Below, one piece after another: positions 28,130 through 39,770 of a stretch of 64,000 nucleotides of DNA. Position numbers and translations under genes: made by a program. Below the pieces are notes generated by a model. The model was not told the origin of the DNA. It made no database searches and saw nothing but the letters and a program-made list of their open reading frames with translations. Source of the DNA: CAWDJT01 sp963828705 (GTDB lineage: Bacteria > Desulfobacterota > Syntrophobacteria > Syntrophobacterales > Syntrophobacteraceae); the NCBI GenBank assembly GCA_963828705.1, contig CAWHGA010000013.1:38237-102236 (forward strand). Reading direction: 5' to 3'. Position 1 is the stretch's first letter; each line of letters starts with the position of its first letter.

Positions 28130-29953
28130 TTAGATGATCTTCACAACCACCAGGGTGATGTCATCGAGTTGGGGGGCTGTCTGACGAAAGTTCTGGATGG
28201 CATCGATGATGGCCTGCAGAATGTCGGCGGCAGAACCGTCGCGATGGCTACGAATGAGGGCCCGCAGTCGGTCCTTGCCGAACATCACGCCATCGGCGTT
28301 TTCCGTTTCCCAGATGCCGTCGGTTCCGATTAGGATGACCCGCCCCGGGTTCCATCCGTCGAGTTGATTCTCCTGGAACAACTGGCATTGGTCCACACCC
28401 ATGGCCATGCCTTCCCCCACGCAATCGCTGAATGCATCGGTGCACGGATCATAAACCGTGGCGGGGTCGTGTCCAGCACGAATCCAGCTTGCCTGCCGCC
28501 GGCCGGCATCCAATTGCAGCAAGAATAGTGTCATGAAGTTGCCGCTGTGAGCGGTATCCATACACAACAGGCGGTTGGCATCGGCCACGACCTGGGAGAG
28601 GCTTCCGGGTTGAATCAAGCGCGCACGCAGCAGGGCACGGGCGGTAGTCATAAGCAGCGCCGCGCCAATACCATGCCCAGCGACATCCCCAACAGCTATT
28701 ACGACTCGCCCCGCCCCCCACTCCGCAAATTGCAGGAAATCGTAGTAATCACCGCCGGTTTCATCGCAATAGAGGCTCCGGCCCGCAATGTCGAGCCCGC
28801 TCACCCGTGGCGGCACTGTCGGCAGAAGGCTCTGTTGCACTTCCATGGCCAGATCTAGTGCCTGTCGCATGCGCATGCCAGCTTCCAGCTGCTGCACCAT
28901 CTGGTTAAAACTGCTGACTAGCTGCCCCACCTCGTCCGCCCGGCAGCTTTCCAGGACAATGGCGTAATCGCCGTGGGCAACACGTTGGGCTGCGCCCGCC
29001 ACATCCCGGATGGCCGCGGCGGTTCCTCCGGTGACCCAACGAATCAACAGCAACACCAACACGATGACCCCGCTGCCGATGGCGAAGTAGTAATTGCGAA
29101 GATGAATGACGGGCGCCAAGATCTCCCGCCCCGGGGCAAACACCACCAGACTCCAGGGGGCTTCTTCGAGCCGATAGAACCCACTCACTTCCTCTGGCGG
29201 ATGGCCAGGTCCGAGGATGGTCCCGCTCGACTCCTTCTGCAAGGCATTGACTGTAGCCGCTTGCAACGGGTCGTTAGCTTCACCGAGGCGGCACAGCTCT
29301 CGCCGAGTGGTGCAGGTCAGAATCGTACCGTTCTGGTCCACCAGGTAGGCCTGATAGCCTTGCCACCAATTAGAAGACACCACGTTTTCCATCAAGGAAT
29401 CGAAATGGACCGCCACCTCCAGTCGCCCAACACTCCCTCCATTGGAATCGGCAAGATCAGCGGTGAGGGAAACAGTTTCGTGGGCCAGGATAGAATCGAA
29501 CCGCGGCGAGCCCACTTCGATGACTTGGCGACGCTGATGGACTCCGTCGCCTCGCCGCCCCCCACCATGCCCATCATGGTGGCCGGAATCACGCTCCACG
29601 CTGTCGCCCCCGGTGGCTGGCCGCTGGTGGTCCCCGCGCACCGTGCTGAGACGAACTCCCGCCACCCCCTCGGTCGCTCTGAGTTTCTCCGTGATCCAGC
29701 GCTGGACAAGAACTGGATACCCCTGTTCGACGGCGTCTCCATAGATCTGCAGCCAGCCTTTGTAACGACCCAGGCGCATGTCCACCTGGTGAGCGGCCCG
29801 CTGCAACTTGAGGATGGTTGCCTCACGCCACTCTGCCAACAACAGTGCCCGCGCGTAGAAGAATCCGGCCAAGCCGATACTCAGCAGCAGGACGGCAACG
29901 GGCACGAACAAATAGAACACCAGCCGTTGCCGGAGGCTTTTGGGTCGAAACAT
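28130..29953 (-). CDS. Membrane-bound SpoIIE/RsbU-type PP2C phosphatase with HAMP domain
   Basis: The 607-residue protein has an N-terminal TM helix (about 11-35), a large extracytoplasmic sensor region (Cache-like, with a His/Gly/Arg-rich stretch near residues 120-145), a second TM helix (about 288-308), HAMP, and a C-terminal SpoIIE domain. The metal-binding residues are in DETGGDYYDF and AVGDVAGHGIGAALLM, and the last motif is LDDITLVVV. Such proteins dephosphorylate anti-anti-sigma factors in partner-switching pathways. No STAS or anti-sigma gene is adjacent. The His/Gly-rich stretch is natural-looking but could hide a compensated pair of frame errors. Confidence 0.88.
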   Translation of the reverse strand: MFRPKSLRQRLVFYLFVPVAVLLLSIGLAGFFYARALLLAEWREATILKLQRAAHQVDMRLGRYKGWLQIYGDAVEQGYPVLVQRWITEKLRATEGVAGVRLSTVRGDHQRPATGGDSVERDSGHHDGHGGGRRGDGVHQRRQVIEVGSPRFDSILAHETVSLTADLADSNGGSVGRLEVAVHFDSLMENVVSSNWWQGYQAYLVDQNGTILTCTTRRELCRLGEANDPLQAATVNALQKESSGTILGPGHPPEEVSGFYRLEEAPWSLVVFAPGREILAPVIHLRNYYFAIGSGVIVLVLLLIRWVTGGTAAAIRDVAGAAQRVAHGDYAIVLESCRADEVGQLVSSFNQMVQQLEAGMRMRQALDLAMEVQQSLLPTVPPRVSGLDIAGRSLYCDETGGDYYDFLQFAEWGAGRVVIAVGDVAGHGIGAALLMTTARALLRARLIQPGSLSQVVADANRLLCMDTAHSGNFMTLFLLQLDAGRRQASWIRAGHDPATVYDPCTDAFSDCVGEGMAMGVDQCQLFQENQLDGWNPGRVILIGTDGIWETENADGVMFGKDRLRALIRSHRDGSAADILQAIIDAIQNFRQTAPQLDDITLVVVKII

Positions 29954-30063
29954 GGCGGCATCTCCGGCAAATCTTTACCGAATTACGGTCCGGCGACCCT
30001 GGATATCGCGGTGCCTTATCCGGTAACCTTTACAGAACAAATGGGGACTGCTACCGATCCGGA

Positions 30064-30222
30064 CTATTCCATACGCTCATCTTTCTTCAGTTTCTTCAGC
30101 CGCCGTTCCTCCTTCCTTCTGAGTTCGCGCGTAGAAGGTGATTCGTTGGTTTTGAAAGGTCGGCTACCGTCAAGGCCTTTCATTACTCTTCCTTTTCCGT
30201 CTATCCCTTTTGGTAGTGCCAT
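30064..30222 (-). CDS. Small basic protein, function unknown
   Basis: The 52-residue product starts MALPKGIDGKGRVMKGLDGS and ends in a charged, probably helical Arg/Lys/Glu tail (RRKEERRLKKLKK). The ATG at 30222 has GGGAGAAG directly upstream at good spacing, the main reason for calling it. Composition suggests nucleic-acid or ribosome association, which is inference. It lies alone between the SpoIIE-type gene and a plus-strand secreted protein. Confidence 0.45.
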   Translation of the reverse strand: MALPKGIDGKGRVMKGLDGSRPFKTNESPSTRELRRKEERRLKKLKKDERME

Positions 30223-30885
30223 TTCTTCTCCCTGTTCTGTCAAGATTTGCCTGATGCAGAAAGCTGAAATATGGAGCCCGTTGATCAAGGCACTGAAAGC
30301 CATTCCGTCTGACAACGGAACTCAGAATCTGCGCGACGGAATCAATCCGGCATTCGATGCAGTTCGCCGATCCAGACGGCAAACACTTGCCGAACGAGGC
30401 ACGGCGGCACCATTTGACATCCCAGCCAGGTCGCGCGACATTTACCAACAGCTTGCAAAACGATAACATGTTTGAAGCGCCGATTGCGATTAAATCTCTG
30501 AATGTCCATCAGAATCAGGGCTTTTGACATCGTCAGGGCTCTTCAGATCGGCTGGAATCCCGAGCACACCGCTCTGATGGCGATCATATTTGTTTGGCAA
30601 ACGATGAGAATACCTGGAACTGGACTCGCATCCTTCATGTTCAACCCAGCGTTCGCGGCGAAGCTCGCAGCGGACAGAAGCATCCCATGGGCAAAAAGCG
30701 TTGCAGCCAGTGCAATTATTGTAACCGCCCGGAGTGCACGAAACCTTGGGTTCATTGAAAAAGCCCAAGGTATAAGCGCTCGCAAGCATGGCATGGGTTA
30801 TGCTTAAAGACACATTGAGCAGTTGGTACCAAACGTTGGATACGACGAAATTGACAGCTCTCAGAGATATCAGGAGGTAATGGCC
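30223..30885. other. Intergenic stretch, no supported gene
   Basis: Several overlapping open frames occur here, but none has both a ribosome site and family resemblance. The minus-strand frame from 30530 begins MSKALILMDIQ, like the first strand of isochorismatase-type hydrolases. The likeness ends there, so it is not called. The AGGAGG site of the next gene lies at 30872-30877. Confidence 0.4.
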
Positions 30886-31194
30886 ATGAAAATGGTTCGA
30901 AAGGCTAGAATACTCTCATTGGTGGCGGCGGTCTTCGCCGTGCTCATGCTGGCCGCTCCCGGGTATTCATGGACCGGGCAGCACAATCGCGGTCATGGCG
31001 GTTATTCCAACCACGGTTACTACAACAACCACAACTACAGCCATCGACAGTATGGCCACAGATACCACCAGGGGTATCGGCCTTACGGTCACGGTTATTG
31101 GAGCGGCTACTATCGGGCTTCCCATCGGCCACACTTCTACCCCGTCCCATTTTCTCTCGTTCTGCCGGGATTCTCATTCTACATCGGACCCTAG
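30886..31194 (+). CDS. Secreted Gly/Tyr/His-rich protein
   Basis: The 102-residue product has a clear Sec signal peptide (Lys/Arg start, then ILSLVAAVFAVLMLAAPGYS with cleavage near residue 28). The mature part has many His, Tyr and Gly residues, in repeats such as HGYYNNHNYSHRQYGHRYHQ, with a hydrophobic end PFSLVLPGFSFYIGP. The His density suggests metal binding in the periplasm or envelope. No named family is recognised. The ATG at 30886 lies 8 bases after AGGAGG. A strong terminator follows, so it is probably a one-gene transcript. Confidence 0.7.
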   Translation: MKMVRKARILSLVAAVFAVLMLAAPGYSWTGQHNRGHGGYSNHGYYNNHNYSHRQYGHRYHQGYRPYGHGYWSGYYRASHRPHFYPVPFSLVLPGFSFYIGP

Positions 31195-31237
31195 CGAACC
31201 GTGACCCGAAACTGGCAGTTCAGTCTAACCAGAGCGA

Positions 31238-31268
31238 GGCAGAGTCAGACCGACTCTGCCTTTTCTAT
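31238..31268 (+). terminator. Rho-independent terminator
   Basis: GGCAGAGTC and GACTCTGCC form a nine-base-pair stem around AGACC, followed by TTTTCTATT. It lies 44 bases past the secreted His-rich gene. Confidence 0.85.
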
Positions 31269-31746
31269 TCTCGGCGAGGCAGATGTGATAAATCCAGATT
31301 CACCCAACCGATCCGAGCAGGCAGGTTTCAAACAGGGATTGCGCTTATTCTGGGAGCATTCGACCTGGAAGGAACGCGGCTGGAGGACGTGGAGACCCCC
31401 GATAGTCTGCAATCGTTTGGTATTGACACCGTATTGGGCGAGCAAGTTTTCAACAGCTTCGTAGGTAAACATCCATTTCAGTGTTACCCTGTATGCTAGG
31501 CCGCTCAAAACCGCCCCACGCTGATGCTTTTTATACCCATGAAGGATGACTGGTTGCGTTACTTCTCTTGGGGCTGCTTAGGTCTTAGAGCTTCTTGAAT
31601 TCCTGCCTGCGCCGGAATAACGACCAAATCGGAAGCTCAAGCTACGTGATGCCCGCGAGGGCGCGTATTCAGGAATGTGCTGAAAAACGCAAGGATTCGA
31701 TCCTGAATGGGTATAGCCCAGCTCAAACCTATCAAGGGGAGATCAC
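31269..31746. other. Intergenic stretch with a degenerate fold-back repeat
   Basis: No gene is seen in these 478 bases. At about 31598-31680 the units gaattcctgcctgcgcc...ggaataacg and gatgcccgcgagggcgcgtattcaggaat form a degenerate fold-back. It is of the same type as the gtcattcccgc repeats inside 9193-9415. Confidence 0.4.
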
Positions 31747-31950
31747 ATGGATGGACGGCAACGCAACGATGTTCGACCTGGTATGCGGGTCGAAATCATC
31801 TTGAAAAAGGATCAACGCACTGGCAAGCGGACCTTCGGGGTGGTCAAGGACATCCTGACATCTGCTGCCTATCATCCGCGCGGGATCAAAGTCCGGATGG
31901 ATGATGGCCAAATCGGGCGAGTACAGGGAGCTTTTGGCGACGAGCAGTAG
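31747..31950 (+). CDS. YwbE family protein (DUF2196)
   Basis: The 67-residue product begins MDGRQRNDVRPGMRVEIILK and continues with DQRTGKRTFGVVKDILT and HPRGIKVRMDDGQIGRVQ, the typical YwbE pattern over its full length. It forms a small beta-barrel-like fold of unknown function. The ATG follows GGGGAG. It stands alone, with no operon partners. Confidence 0.9.
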   Translation: MDGRQRNDVRPGMRVEIILKKDQRTGKRTFGVVKDILTSAAYHPRGIKVRMDDGQIGRVQGAFGDEQ

Positions 31951-32143
31951 GGCATGATAGGGCATGGACTGTGCTGACACGATTCGAGTCCGACATATGA
32001 CACAGGCCGATTGCGATCAAGCTTTGACATAGGGCAGAACAGTCAAACGCTGCATTCACCCGCAGTCCAAGCACGAGCTTGATGGCCTGCGGAGTTTACG
32101 GGCGCACCAGCTACTCTGAAAAGGGGGCGTACCAGAAGGTAAC

Positions 32144-32932
32144 ATGCGAGAGGAAATCCTTGAGGGGAGTGTGCGAGAGCCGATCGTCCATCCGGATGAG
32201 ACGCTGGACCGCCTTACTCGCACGCTTCGGATCATTCAAAAAAAGTTTGGGCACCGAGCAGCATCCGATGATGTATTCCTCTCCTGGGTTGCCGCTCGTG
32301 TGTGCCCCGGGGCAGGCAGGGTGCTCGATTTGGGCAGTGGCAAAGGCACGGTGGCCATGCTTTTGCTCCGCCGCCTTCAACGATGCAGGGTGATCGGCAT
32401 TGAGGCTCTGGAAGTGAACCATGATCTTGCGCTGCGCAATGCCATCCTGAACGGTTTTGAGAACCGCTACGAACCAAGGCTCGGGGATCTTCGCGATCCA
32501 TCCGTTCTCATCGGCGAGCCCCCTTTTGATCTCATTACCGGTGCCCCTCCATTCAAGGCGGTGGGAAGCGGCACCCTACCCCGTAACGCACAACGTGCAG
32601 CCAGTCGATTTGAACTGAGGGGAGGTGTCCGGGAATACGCCCAGGCGGCAGCAACGTATCTGGCACCGAATGGGAAGGTAGTGCTTTTGATGGACGGTCT
32701 TGAGCAATCACGAGTGAGAGTGGAAGAAGCCTTTGCTTCAGCGGGCCTCGTTCCGCACCTGATTGTCGCCGTAAGGCCCCGTCCGGGCCGCCCTCCTGTG
32801 TACTGGATCCTGGCGGCAGACCGTGAAGCTGGAGGTACAGTTGAAGAGTCGCTGTGCATGCGAGCTGACTATGGCGACAGTTGGTCGCAGGAGTACGACG
32901 CCGTTCGAAAGGAAATGGACCTTCCCGCATAA
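32144..32932 (+). CDS. SAM-dependent methyltransferase, TrmN6/RsmC-like
   Basis: The 262-residue protein has a class I methyltransferase core: motif I VLDLGSGKGTVAML near residue 60, an acidic residue in VIGIEALEVNHDLA, and a motif IV equivalent GAPPFKAVGSG near residue 130. The usual N-P-P-Y/F of N6-adenine and tRNA1(Val) methyltransferases is here G-A-P-P-F, with Ala in place of the usual Pro-flanked Asn. It resembles TrmN6 but the substrate is not certain. A weak AAGG precedes the ATG. Confidence 0.75.
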   Translation: MREEILEGSVREPIVHPDETLDRLTRTLRIIQKKFGHRAASDDVFLSWVAARVCPGAGRVLDLGSGKGTVAMLLLRRLQRCRVIGIEALEVNHDLALRNAILNGFENRYEPRLGDLRDPSVLIGEPPFDLITGAPPFKAVGSGTLPRNAQRAASRFELRGGVREYAQAAATYLAPNGKVVLLMDGLEQSRVRVEEAFASAGLVPHLIVAVRPRPGRPPVYWILAADREAGGTVEESLCMRADYGDSWSQEYDAVRKEMDLPA

Positions 32933-33202
32933 TTGCTCCACACCGAGACAGGTTGTGGACCGTTTTGGTTGTTTTTCAGCATTTGTGTTCACTGTCTGCC
33001 GGCAATACCTGAGAACTCGCCCAGTGGTCACAAATGGTCCTTGACAGGCACATGGAAATGCGAAAAGAACATGCTCGACAAGACCAGCGGGAAACGCCGG
33101 CACCTGGTTCGATCGGCGCCCCTCCCGCAACACCAGTGCGCTGGTTCTTGCTGACCGGCGTTGAGTTCAGCTCCGATACTCATCTGTCCAAGGGAGGAAA
33201 AC

Positions 33203-33790
33203 ATGGGAAAGAATCACTGCGTATCGCACGGCTGGCTGGCGGTTCTGGTGGGAATGCTGACTTTGATCGTGGCGGCTGAAGGTTTTGCTAAAGATTTCAG
33301 CGGGGTGCAATTCGCCGACGAAGTCACCATCGGGCAGCAACCCTGCAAGTTGGTGGGTGTGGGCATGCGCAAGAAGCTGGTGGTGGATGTCTATTGTGGA
33401 GCGCTCTACATGCAGCAACCCACCCAGGACCCGCAGCAGGTTATCAGCGCCGAACAACCCAAACGGGTTCTCCTCCACGTGGTTTACAAACAGGTGGAAC
33501 CCCATCAATGGGTGGAAGGCTGGCAGGAAGGGTTCAACAAGAACTCGCCCAACCCCGACCCGGCCCTGAAGGAGAAGATCAATCAGTTTTCGAAGTGCTT
33601 TACGGAAACCGTCAAGAGAGGCCAGGAAGTACAAATCACCTATATTCCCGACATGGGCACTGAGGTGATGATCAACCAGCAGGTCAAGGCGACCATTCCC
33701 GGTGGCGATTTCATGAAGGCTCTTTGGAGCATCTGGTTTGGGAAATATCCGGCATCGGAAGGGCTCATGAAAGGCATGCTGGGCAAGTGA
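33203..33790 (+). CDS. Exported chalcone-isomerase-like protein
   Basis: The 195-residue product has a signal peptide (LAVLVGMLTLIVAAEGFA) followed by a CHI-like domain: FADEVTIGQQPCKLVGVGMR, then VVDVYCGALYMQQP, KRVLLHVVYKQV and, near the C-terminus, FGKYPASEGLMKGMLG. Bacterial members of this family occur in the periplasm and lack the plant enzyme's flavonoid chemistry; their role is unknown. The ATG at 33203 follows GGGAGG. The last residues (LWSIWFGKYPASEGLK type) are a family hallmark. Confidence 0.8.
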   Translation: MGKNHCVSHGWLAVLVGMLTLIVAAEGFAKDFSGVQFADEVTIGQQPCKLVGVGMRKKLVVDVYCGALYMQQPTQDPQQVISAEQPKRVLLHVVYKQVEPHQWVEGWQEGFNKNSPNPDPALKEKINQFSKCFTETVKRGQEVQITYIPDMGTEVMINQQVKATIPGGDFMKALWSIWFGKYPASEGLMKGMLGK

Positions 33791-33980
33791 TGTGGGATTC
33801 TGTGGCCGGGCGCAGGCGCCGATCACTCGAACCACAGTTCGAACAGACTGGCGCCTGCTGGCTCGGGCGAGAGCGGCTTCCGGAGGAACTGACCGTTCCC
33901 GCCGGCGGGCGGCAGCCCTTGTGCCGACAGGTGGGGAAACGACACGGCGGGCAGGGTTGGTTCGACCAGGGGACCTGCTA

Positions 33981-34727
33981 TCAGATGTCACCAAAATCGT
34001 CAGCGAGTACCTGGTAAGCATCATTGCCCGACCAGTAGATGAAGCGCTGGCATGTGGGGCAGTTCATGACCACTTCGTCGCGCTGCAGCTCAATGTATTT
34101 TTGCGGCGGCAGGTTGAGGTGGCAGAGCTGACAGGTACCTTCCTGCACGGCAGCAATCGCACTGCCATTGCGTTTCTCCAGCAGAAAATCGTAGCGTTTG
34201 GCAATGGCCGGGTCCATCTTCCTACGCACCCCCTCTTCGTAGGCTTCCAGGATGCTGATGCGGGCCTCGACCAGATCGCTCTCGCGGCGGAGCTTCTCTT
34301 TGTCCGCTTCCAACTCCTTACGCCGCGCCTCCAAATCCTGACCGGCAGATTTGACAATCTTGTCCAACCGTTCAATGGTCTCCATGCATTCCAGGATCAG
34401 GTCTTCCTTGGTGCGAATTTCCCCCTTGAGATCCTCGATCTCCTTCAACAATGCCTGGTACTCCCGGTTATTCTTGATCTCATGGGTCCGGCTTTTGCTG
34501 CGGGCCATCTTGTTTTCCAGGTCTTTCACCTCTTGTTCCAACGAACGCCGCATCTTCAGCGCATTGTCGTATTCCGCTTTCTTCTGATGGTAATCGCTTT
34601 CAAACTCAGCGAACTGTCTATCCAGTTCGCCGATAGATCGCGGGGTTTCCTCGCGAGATCGGGTCAATTCACCTTTCTTGTCCACTAGGAACTGCAGATC
34701 AACCATATATTTGAGTTGTTCCAACAA
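33981..34727 (-). CDS. Coiled-coil protein with C-terminal C4 zinc ribbon (zf-RING_7)
   Basis: The 248-residue product is a long antiparallel coiled coil (residues about 10-180, with the conserved KNNREYQALLKEIEDLK stretch) followed by a zinc ribbon, CQLCHLNLPP...CPTCQRFIYW. This is the CT398-like family, widespread in bacteria and usually next to a NIF3-family gene, as here. Its function is not settled; nucleic-acid or flagellar roles have been proposed in different lineages. The gene order NIF3 then zinc ribbon is kept on the minus strand. Confidence 0.88.
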   Translation of the reverse strand: MLEQLKYMVDLQFLVDKKGELTRSREETPRSIGELDRQFAEFESDYHQKKAEYDNALKMRRSLEQEVKDLENKMARSKSRTHEIKNNREYQALLKEIEDLKGEIRTKEDLILECMETIERLDKIVKSAGQDLEARRKELEADKEKLRRESDLVEARISILEAYEEGVRRKMDPAIAKRYDFLLEKRNGSAIAAVQEGTCQLCHLNLPPQKYIELQRDEVVMNCPTCQRFIYWSGNDAYQVLADDFGDI

Positions 34728-34878
34728 GGCTTACCTCCCTTCCGGAATGTAGAGTTTCCAAGAACTAAGACACAGGGCACAAGACCCAAGACAACAAGGT
34801 GTCATTCCATCCCAGCATGGGCTCAGACGCGGCCATCGCCGAAACCGGCACCCCGGTATTGGCTGGAACAGGCAGCCG

Positions 34879-35709
34879 TCACCGGGGCACGGTCCGAAAA
34901 GGGTCGTTTTCGTTTCGAGCCGTCAGGACTTCCACTTGACACGCCGCCGAGGCAGCCGCCGTACGCATGACTTGGGCCAGCGGTTCCACAATCAATCGCT
35001 CCGAGGCGAAGTGGCCCAGGTCCACCAGCGCCAGACCGGCTTCTTCGCCCCGACGCGCTTCGTGGTACTTGAAATCACCACTCACGAAGGCATCGCAACC
35101 GTCGGCAATGACCTTTTCCAGATAGCCGGCACCACTGCCAGTGCAAAGCGCAATGCGTCGCAACACCCGTTCGCCATCCCCGACCACGCGCAGGGACGCC
35201 GCAGGAAACAGCCGTTGAAGGCCAGCGACAAACCGTTCCAGCGTTATGGCTTTGGGCAGATCGCCCACAGTCCCCATCCCGGCGTAACGTTCCTCACCTT
35301 GCCAGCGCGGGTCACGTTTCCAGGGGGTGGCAGTGTTCCAGGCCCAACATCCGGACCAACTGCTGGTTGGTACCATCACGAGCCGCATCCAGATTGGTGT
35401 GAGCCGCAATGAGGTGGATTCCGTTCTTGATGGCGCGGATGATGGACGCCGCGGGAGACTGATCGAAACGCAGCGTCTTGAGGGGCTGGAACAGCAGTGG
35501 GTGATGGGTCACCAGACATTGACACCGGTTCGTTTCAGCTTCTCTGAGGGTTGGGGAGTCACGTCCAGCGCCACCAGGATGCAAGTCACTTCGGCGCCGC
35601 GGATCGCCGACCTGAAGGCCACAGTTGTCCCAGTCGGCAGCGTAGCGAAAGGGCGCATGCGCATCCAGCCATGTCATCACATCAGCGACTCGCGGCTACC
35701 ATTAGCCAT
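34879..35709 (-). CDS. NIF3/DUF34-family metal-binding protein (several frame breaks)
   Basis: Product of about 275 residues. Family landmarks: MTWLDAHAPFRYAADWDNCG near the start, GLQVGDP, CLVTHHPLLFQPLK with the metal-binding His pair, HLIAAHTNLDAA, a central ILVALDVTPQ strand in another frame, and the C-terminal FVSGDFKYHEA and ALVDLGHFASE. The frame is broken at about 35690, 35615, 35560 and 35325; the first, second and last each need one base skipped. The start may be the ATG at 35709 or 35680. The protein binds two metal ions and is related to GTP cyclohydrolase I type 2 in name only; its role is unresolved. It neighbours the zinc-ribbon gene. Confidence 0.8.
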
Positions 35710-35714
35710 CACCC

Positions 35715-35752
35715 CAAAAAAAGTGGGGGGTGCTCCCTAAGGAACACCCCCC
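35715..35752 (-). terminator. Rho-independent terminator downstream of dnaG-rpoD-tRNA
   Basis: On the minus strand GGGGGGTGTTCC pairs with GGAGCACCCCCC (one mismatch) around TTAG, followed by ACTTTTTTT. It lies past the tRNA gene and just before the NIF3 gene, ending the housekeeping transcript. Confidence 0.88.
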
Positions 35753-35874
35753 GTGGTTATGCTTGGCGGTTACGGTCAGCACCCCGTTGGCGGGCTCGGA
35801 CATCACCGCTGGCATCGGTTTGTCGCCTGCCATGGGTTTTGACCACCACTTCGATTCATAAGTCTGTTCCCTAC

Positions 35875-35897
35875 TTGACCTGGTATCTTCAGGTCAA
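35875..35897 (-). terminator. Short hairpin just after the tRNA 3' end
   Basis: TTGACCTG pairs with CAGGTCAA around a 7-base loop, beginning 7 bases past the tRNA discriminator base. With no T-run after it on the minus strand, it is more likely a processing or pausing hairpin than the main terminator. Confidence 0.4.
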
Positions 35898-35903
35898 AAT
35901 GAG

Positions 35904-35976
35904 TGGGCCCACCTGGCCTCGAACCAGGGACCTACCGGTTATGAGCCGGTGGCTCTTCCAACTGAGCTATGGGCCC
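35904..35976 (-). tRNA. tRNA with CAU anticodon (Ile2 or elongator Met)
   Basis: The 73-base cloverleaf is complete: acceptor GGGCCCA/TGGGCCC, D stem GCTC/GAGC, anticodon stem ACCGG/CCGGT with loop CTCATAA, T stem CCTGG/CCAGG with loop TTCGAGG, and discriminator A. CCA is not encoded. A CAU anticodon may be elongator Met or lysidine-modified Ile2; initiator is excluded by the paired first base and the lack of three G-C pairs at the base of the anticodon stem. It lies about 100 bases downstream of rpoD. Confidence 0.93.
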
Positions 35977-36072
35977 GCCTGCCATAAGCTTGTAGCTGAG
36001 ACCTCAAAAGGGTGTCAAGGGATAATCCCGCCCTCAGCGCTCGCGAACGCTCTCACGGCCATTCGGAGCCCC

Positions 36073-37888
<1,816 letters not shown>

Positions 37889-37938
37889 TTCTCCCGATTG
37901 ATATATCTAGTGCCAATGAACGCCGCAGTGGCCGCAGT

Positions 37939-39770
37939 TCACATTGAGCCCGTCGGCGGAATGTTCCCTCGTGAGGCATAATTGCTTTGGAATTGTTGCA
38001 GAAGCTCCTTGACCCGTTGGTTGTCCCCGTCTCGCTCTGCCTCACGAATGGATTGGAGCAGATCCTTGCGGGACTTCCGAACCTGGCGCTGTTTCAAAGC
38101 CCCCAAGCGATCCTCAAAATGAAGGCAGGCCGCTTCCAAATCGTCATAATGGTCATCTTGTACCATCAGACGAGCCACGATGCTTTGCAGTTCGGGGTCG
38201 GGAAGCAGGTTGTAAAGCCCCGTCACTCTTTGCTCCTGGTCCGGATCCAGCTGAGTGAGCGCTTCCGCAACCGTCCGCAAACGGCCCTCCTGAAAATGCT
38301 CGAGTGCCCCGGACTCTCTCAATTTCTCGATCAGACACGGGTAATGAATGACCACCCGCAGGATGTTTTCCTCGATCGCCTGAGGGTGCGGGTCATCGAC
38401 TTTCACCGGCGCACAGAAGGCGGAGCGGGATACGGCCCGATCAGGTGCTGGCTGCTTTCGCTGGAGCTGGCTCTGCACTACCGATTCCGCCAACCCAAGG
38501 CGCTCAGCCACCAGCCGCAGGTATTCCGCCTGCACCACGGGTTGGCGCACCGCTTCAAACAAAGGCTGCAGCTGGTCAATGACGCCGGCCTTGCCGGCCG
38601 TAGTACCATCACAGCCAGACAAGACATGGCTGATAGTCACCTTGCCCAGGTCCTCGCGCTTTTCGAGCAGTCGCTCAAAACCGGTCAAGCCTTCGCTTTT
38701 GAGAAAATCATCGGGATCCATACCCGCCGGCAGCCGCGGGCAACTCACCGCAAGTCCTTCTTCGAGAAACAGCGGGGCGGCTCGAAACATGGCGCGCTGA
38801 CCGGCTTCATCACCGTCATAGAGCAACACCACCTCGCCGGCAAAACGCCGCAAGAGCCTGACCTGGTGAGGAGTCAAGGCAGTCCCCAGGGTGGCTGCCA
38901 CCCGGTAGAAACCTTGAGCATGAAACGCCAGCAGATCCAGGTAGCCTTCCACCAGCACCACCTGCCGTACCTGCCGGCAGGCCTCACGGGCACGTGCCAG
39001 GCTGTACAGCATCCTGCCCTTGTGATAGAGCGGCGTTTCCGGACTGTTCAAATACTTGGGTTCGGCACCATCCAGACTGCGGCCGCCAAAAGCCACCACC
39101 CGGCCGCGGTCGTCGGTGATCGGAAAAATAAGGCGATGCCGAAAACGATCATAGACGCGATCCGATGAAGAGGCGACCAGCAACCCAGCTTCAATGCCCG
39201 CGCGGCGATCTACGCCGGCCTTGCGCAAATGGTTTAGCAGCCCATCCCATTGGTTGGGGGCATAACCCATCCGCTGCTCTTCCACCACCCGCGCCGGCAA
39301 ACCACGCTGTTTCGATATAGCGCCGTGCCAGTTCGCCGGCCGTGCCATGATGCAGCTGGCCATAGAAAAACTGGGCCGCGATTTCCACGACCCGGTACAG
39401 CCCTTGCGCTTCCTTGTCTGGATTCCTGGGACGGCTGGAGCGGGTCCCTGGAGGGCAGCTGGATATGGTAGCGATCGGCCAGGAATTCGAGGGCTTCGCC
39501 AAAGGACAGATTCTGAGTCTTGATGACAAAGCTCAGGACGTCCCCGCCAGTACCGCAACCGAAACAATAAAAGAGCTGATTCTGGGAGTCTACCTGGAAG
39601 GATGGGGTCTTTTCCTGATGGAACGGGCACAGACCCAGGTACCGGTTGCCGACGCGACGCAGCTTCACCACCTGTCCCACCACATCCACGATATCCGCGG
39701 CATCCTTAACCAGAGACGCCGCATCAGCATGTCCGGTCGAAAACCGTTTGTTCGCCATGCCCATGTTCAC
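37939..39770 (-). CDS. dnaG: DNA primase DnaG (two frame breaks)
   Basis: Primase of about 605 residues that makes RNA primers for replication. The N-terminal CHC2 zinc finger is visible (CPFHQEKTPSF...YCFGCGTGGDVLSF). The RNA polymerase core follows with TOPRIM motifs VVLVEGYLDLLAF and VVLLYDGDEAGQRA, then a helical C-terminal helicase-binding region. Two single surplus bases, near 39430 and 39310, move the reading through three frames between SRDPLQPS and RGLPARVVEEQRMGYAPNQ. dnaG is essential, so these are sequence errors. It precedes rpoD in an operon, with a good promoter at 39832-39860. Confidence 0.93.

Noticed and set aside
30342..30530. Minus-strand frame starting MSKALILMDIQ, like an isochorismatase-type hydrolase.
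   Set aside because: Likeness ends after about 11 residues, and no later motif of the family is found in any frame.
33791..33980. Possible RNase P RNA between the CHI-like gene and the zinc ribbon.
   Set aside because: The conserved P4 segments and the gaggaaagtccgggc start are not present, and the space is too short.
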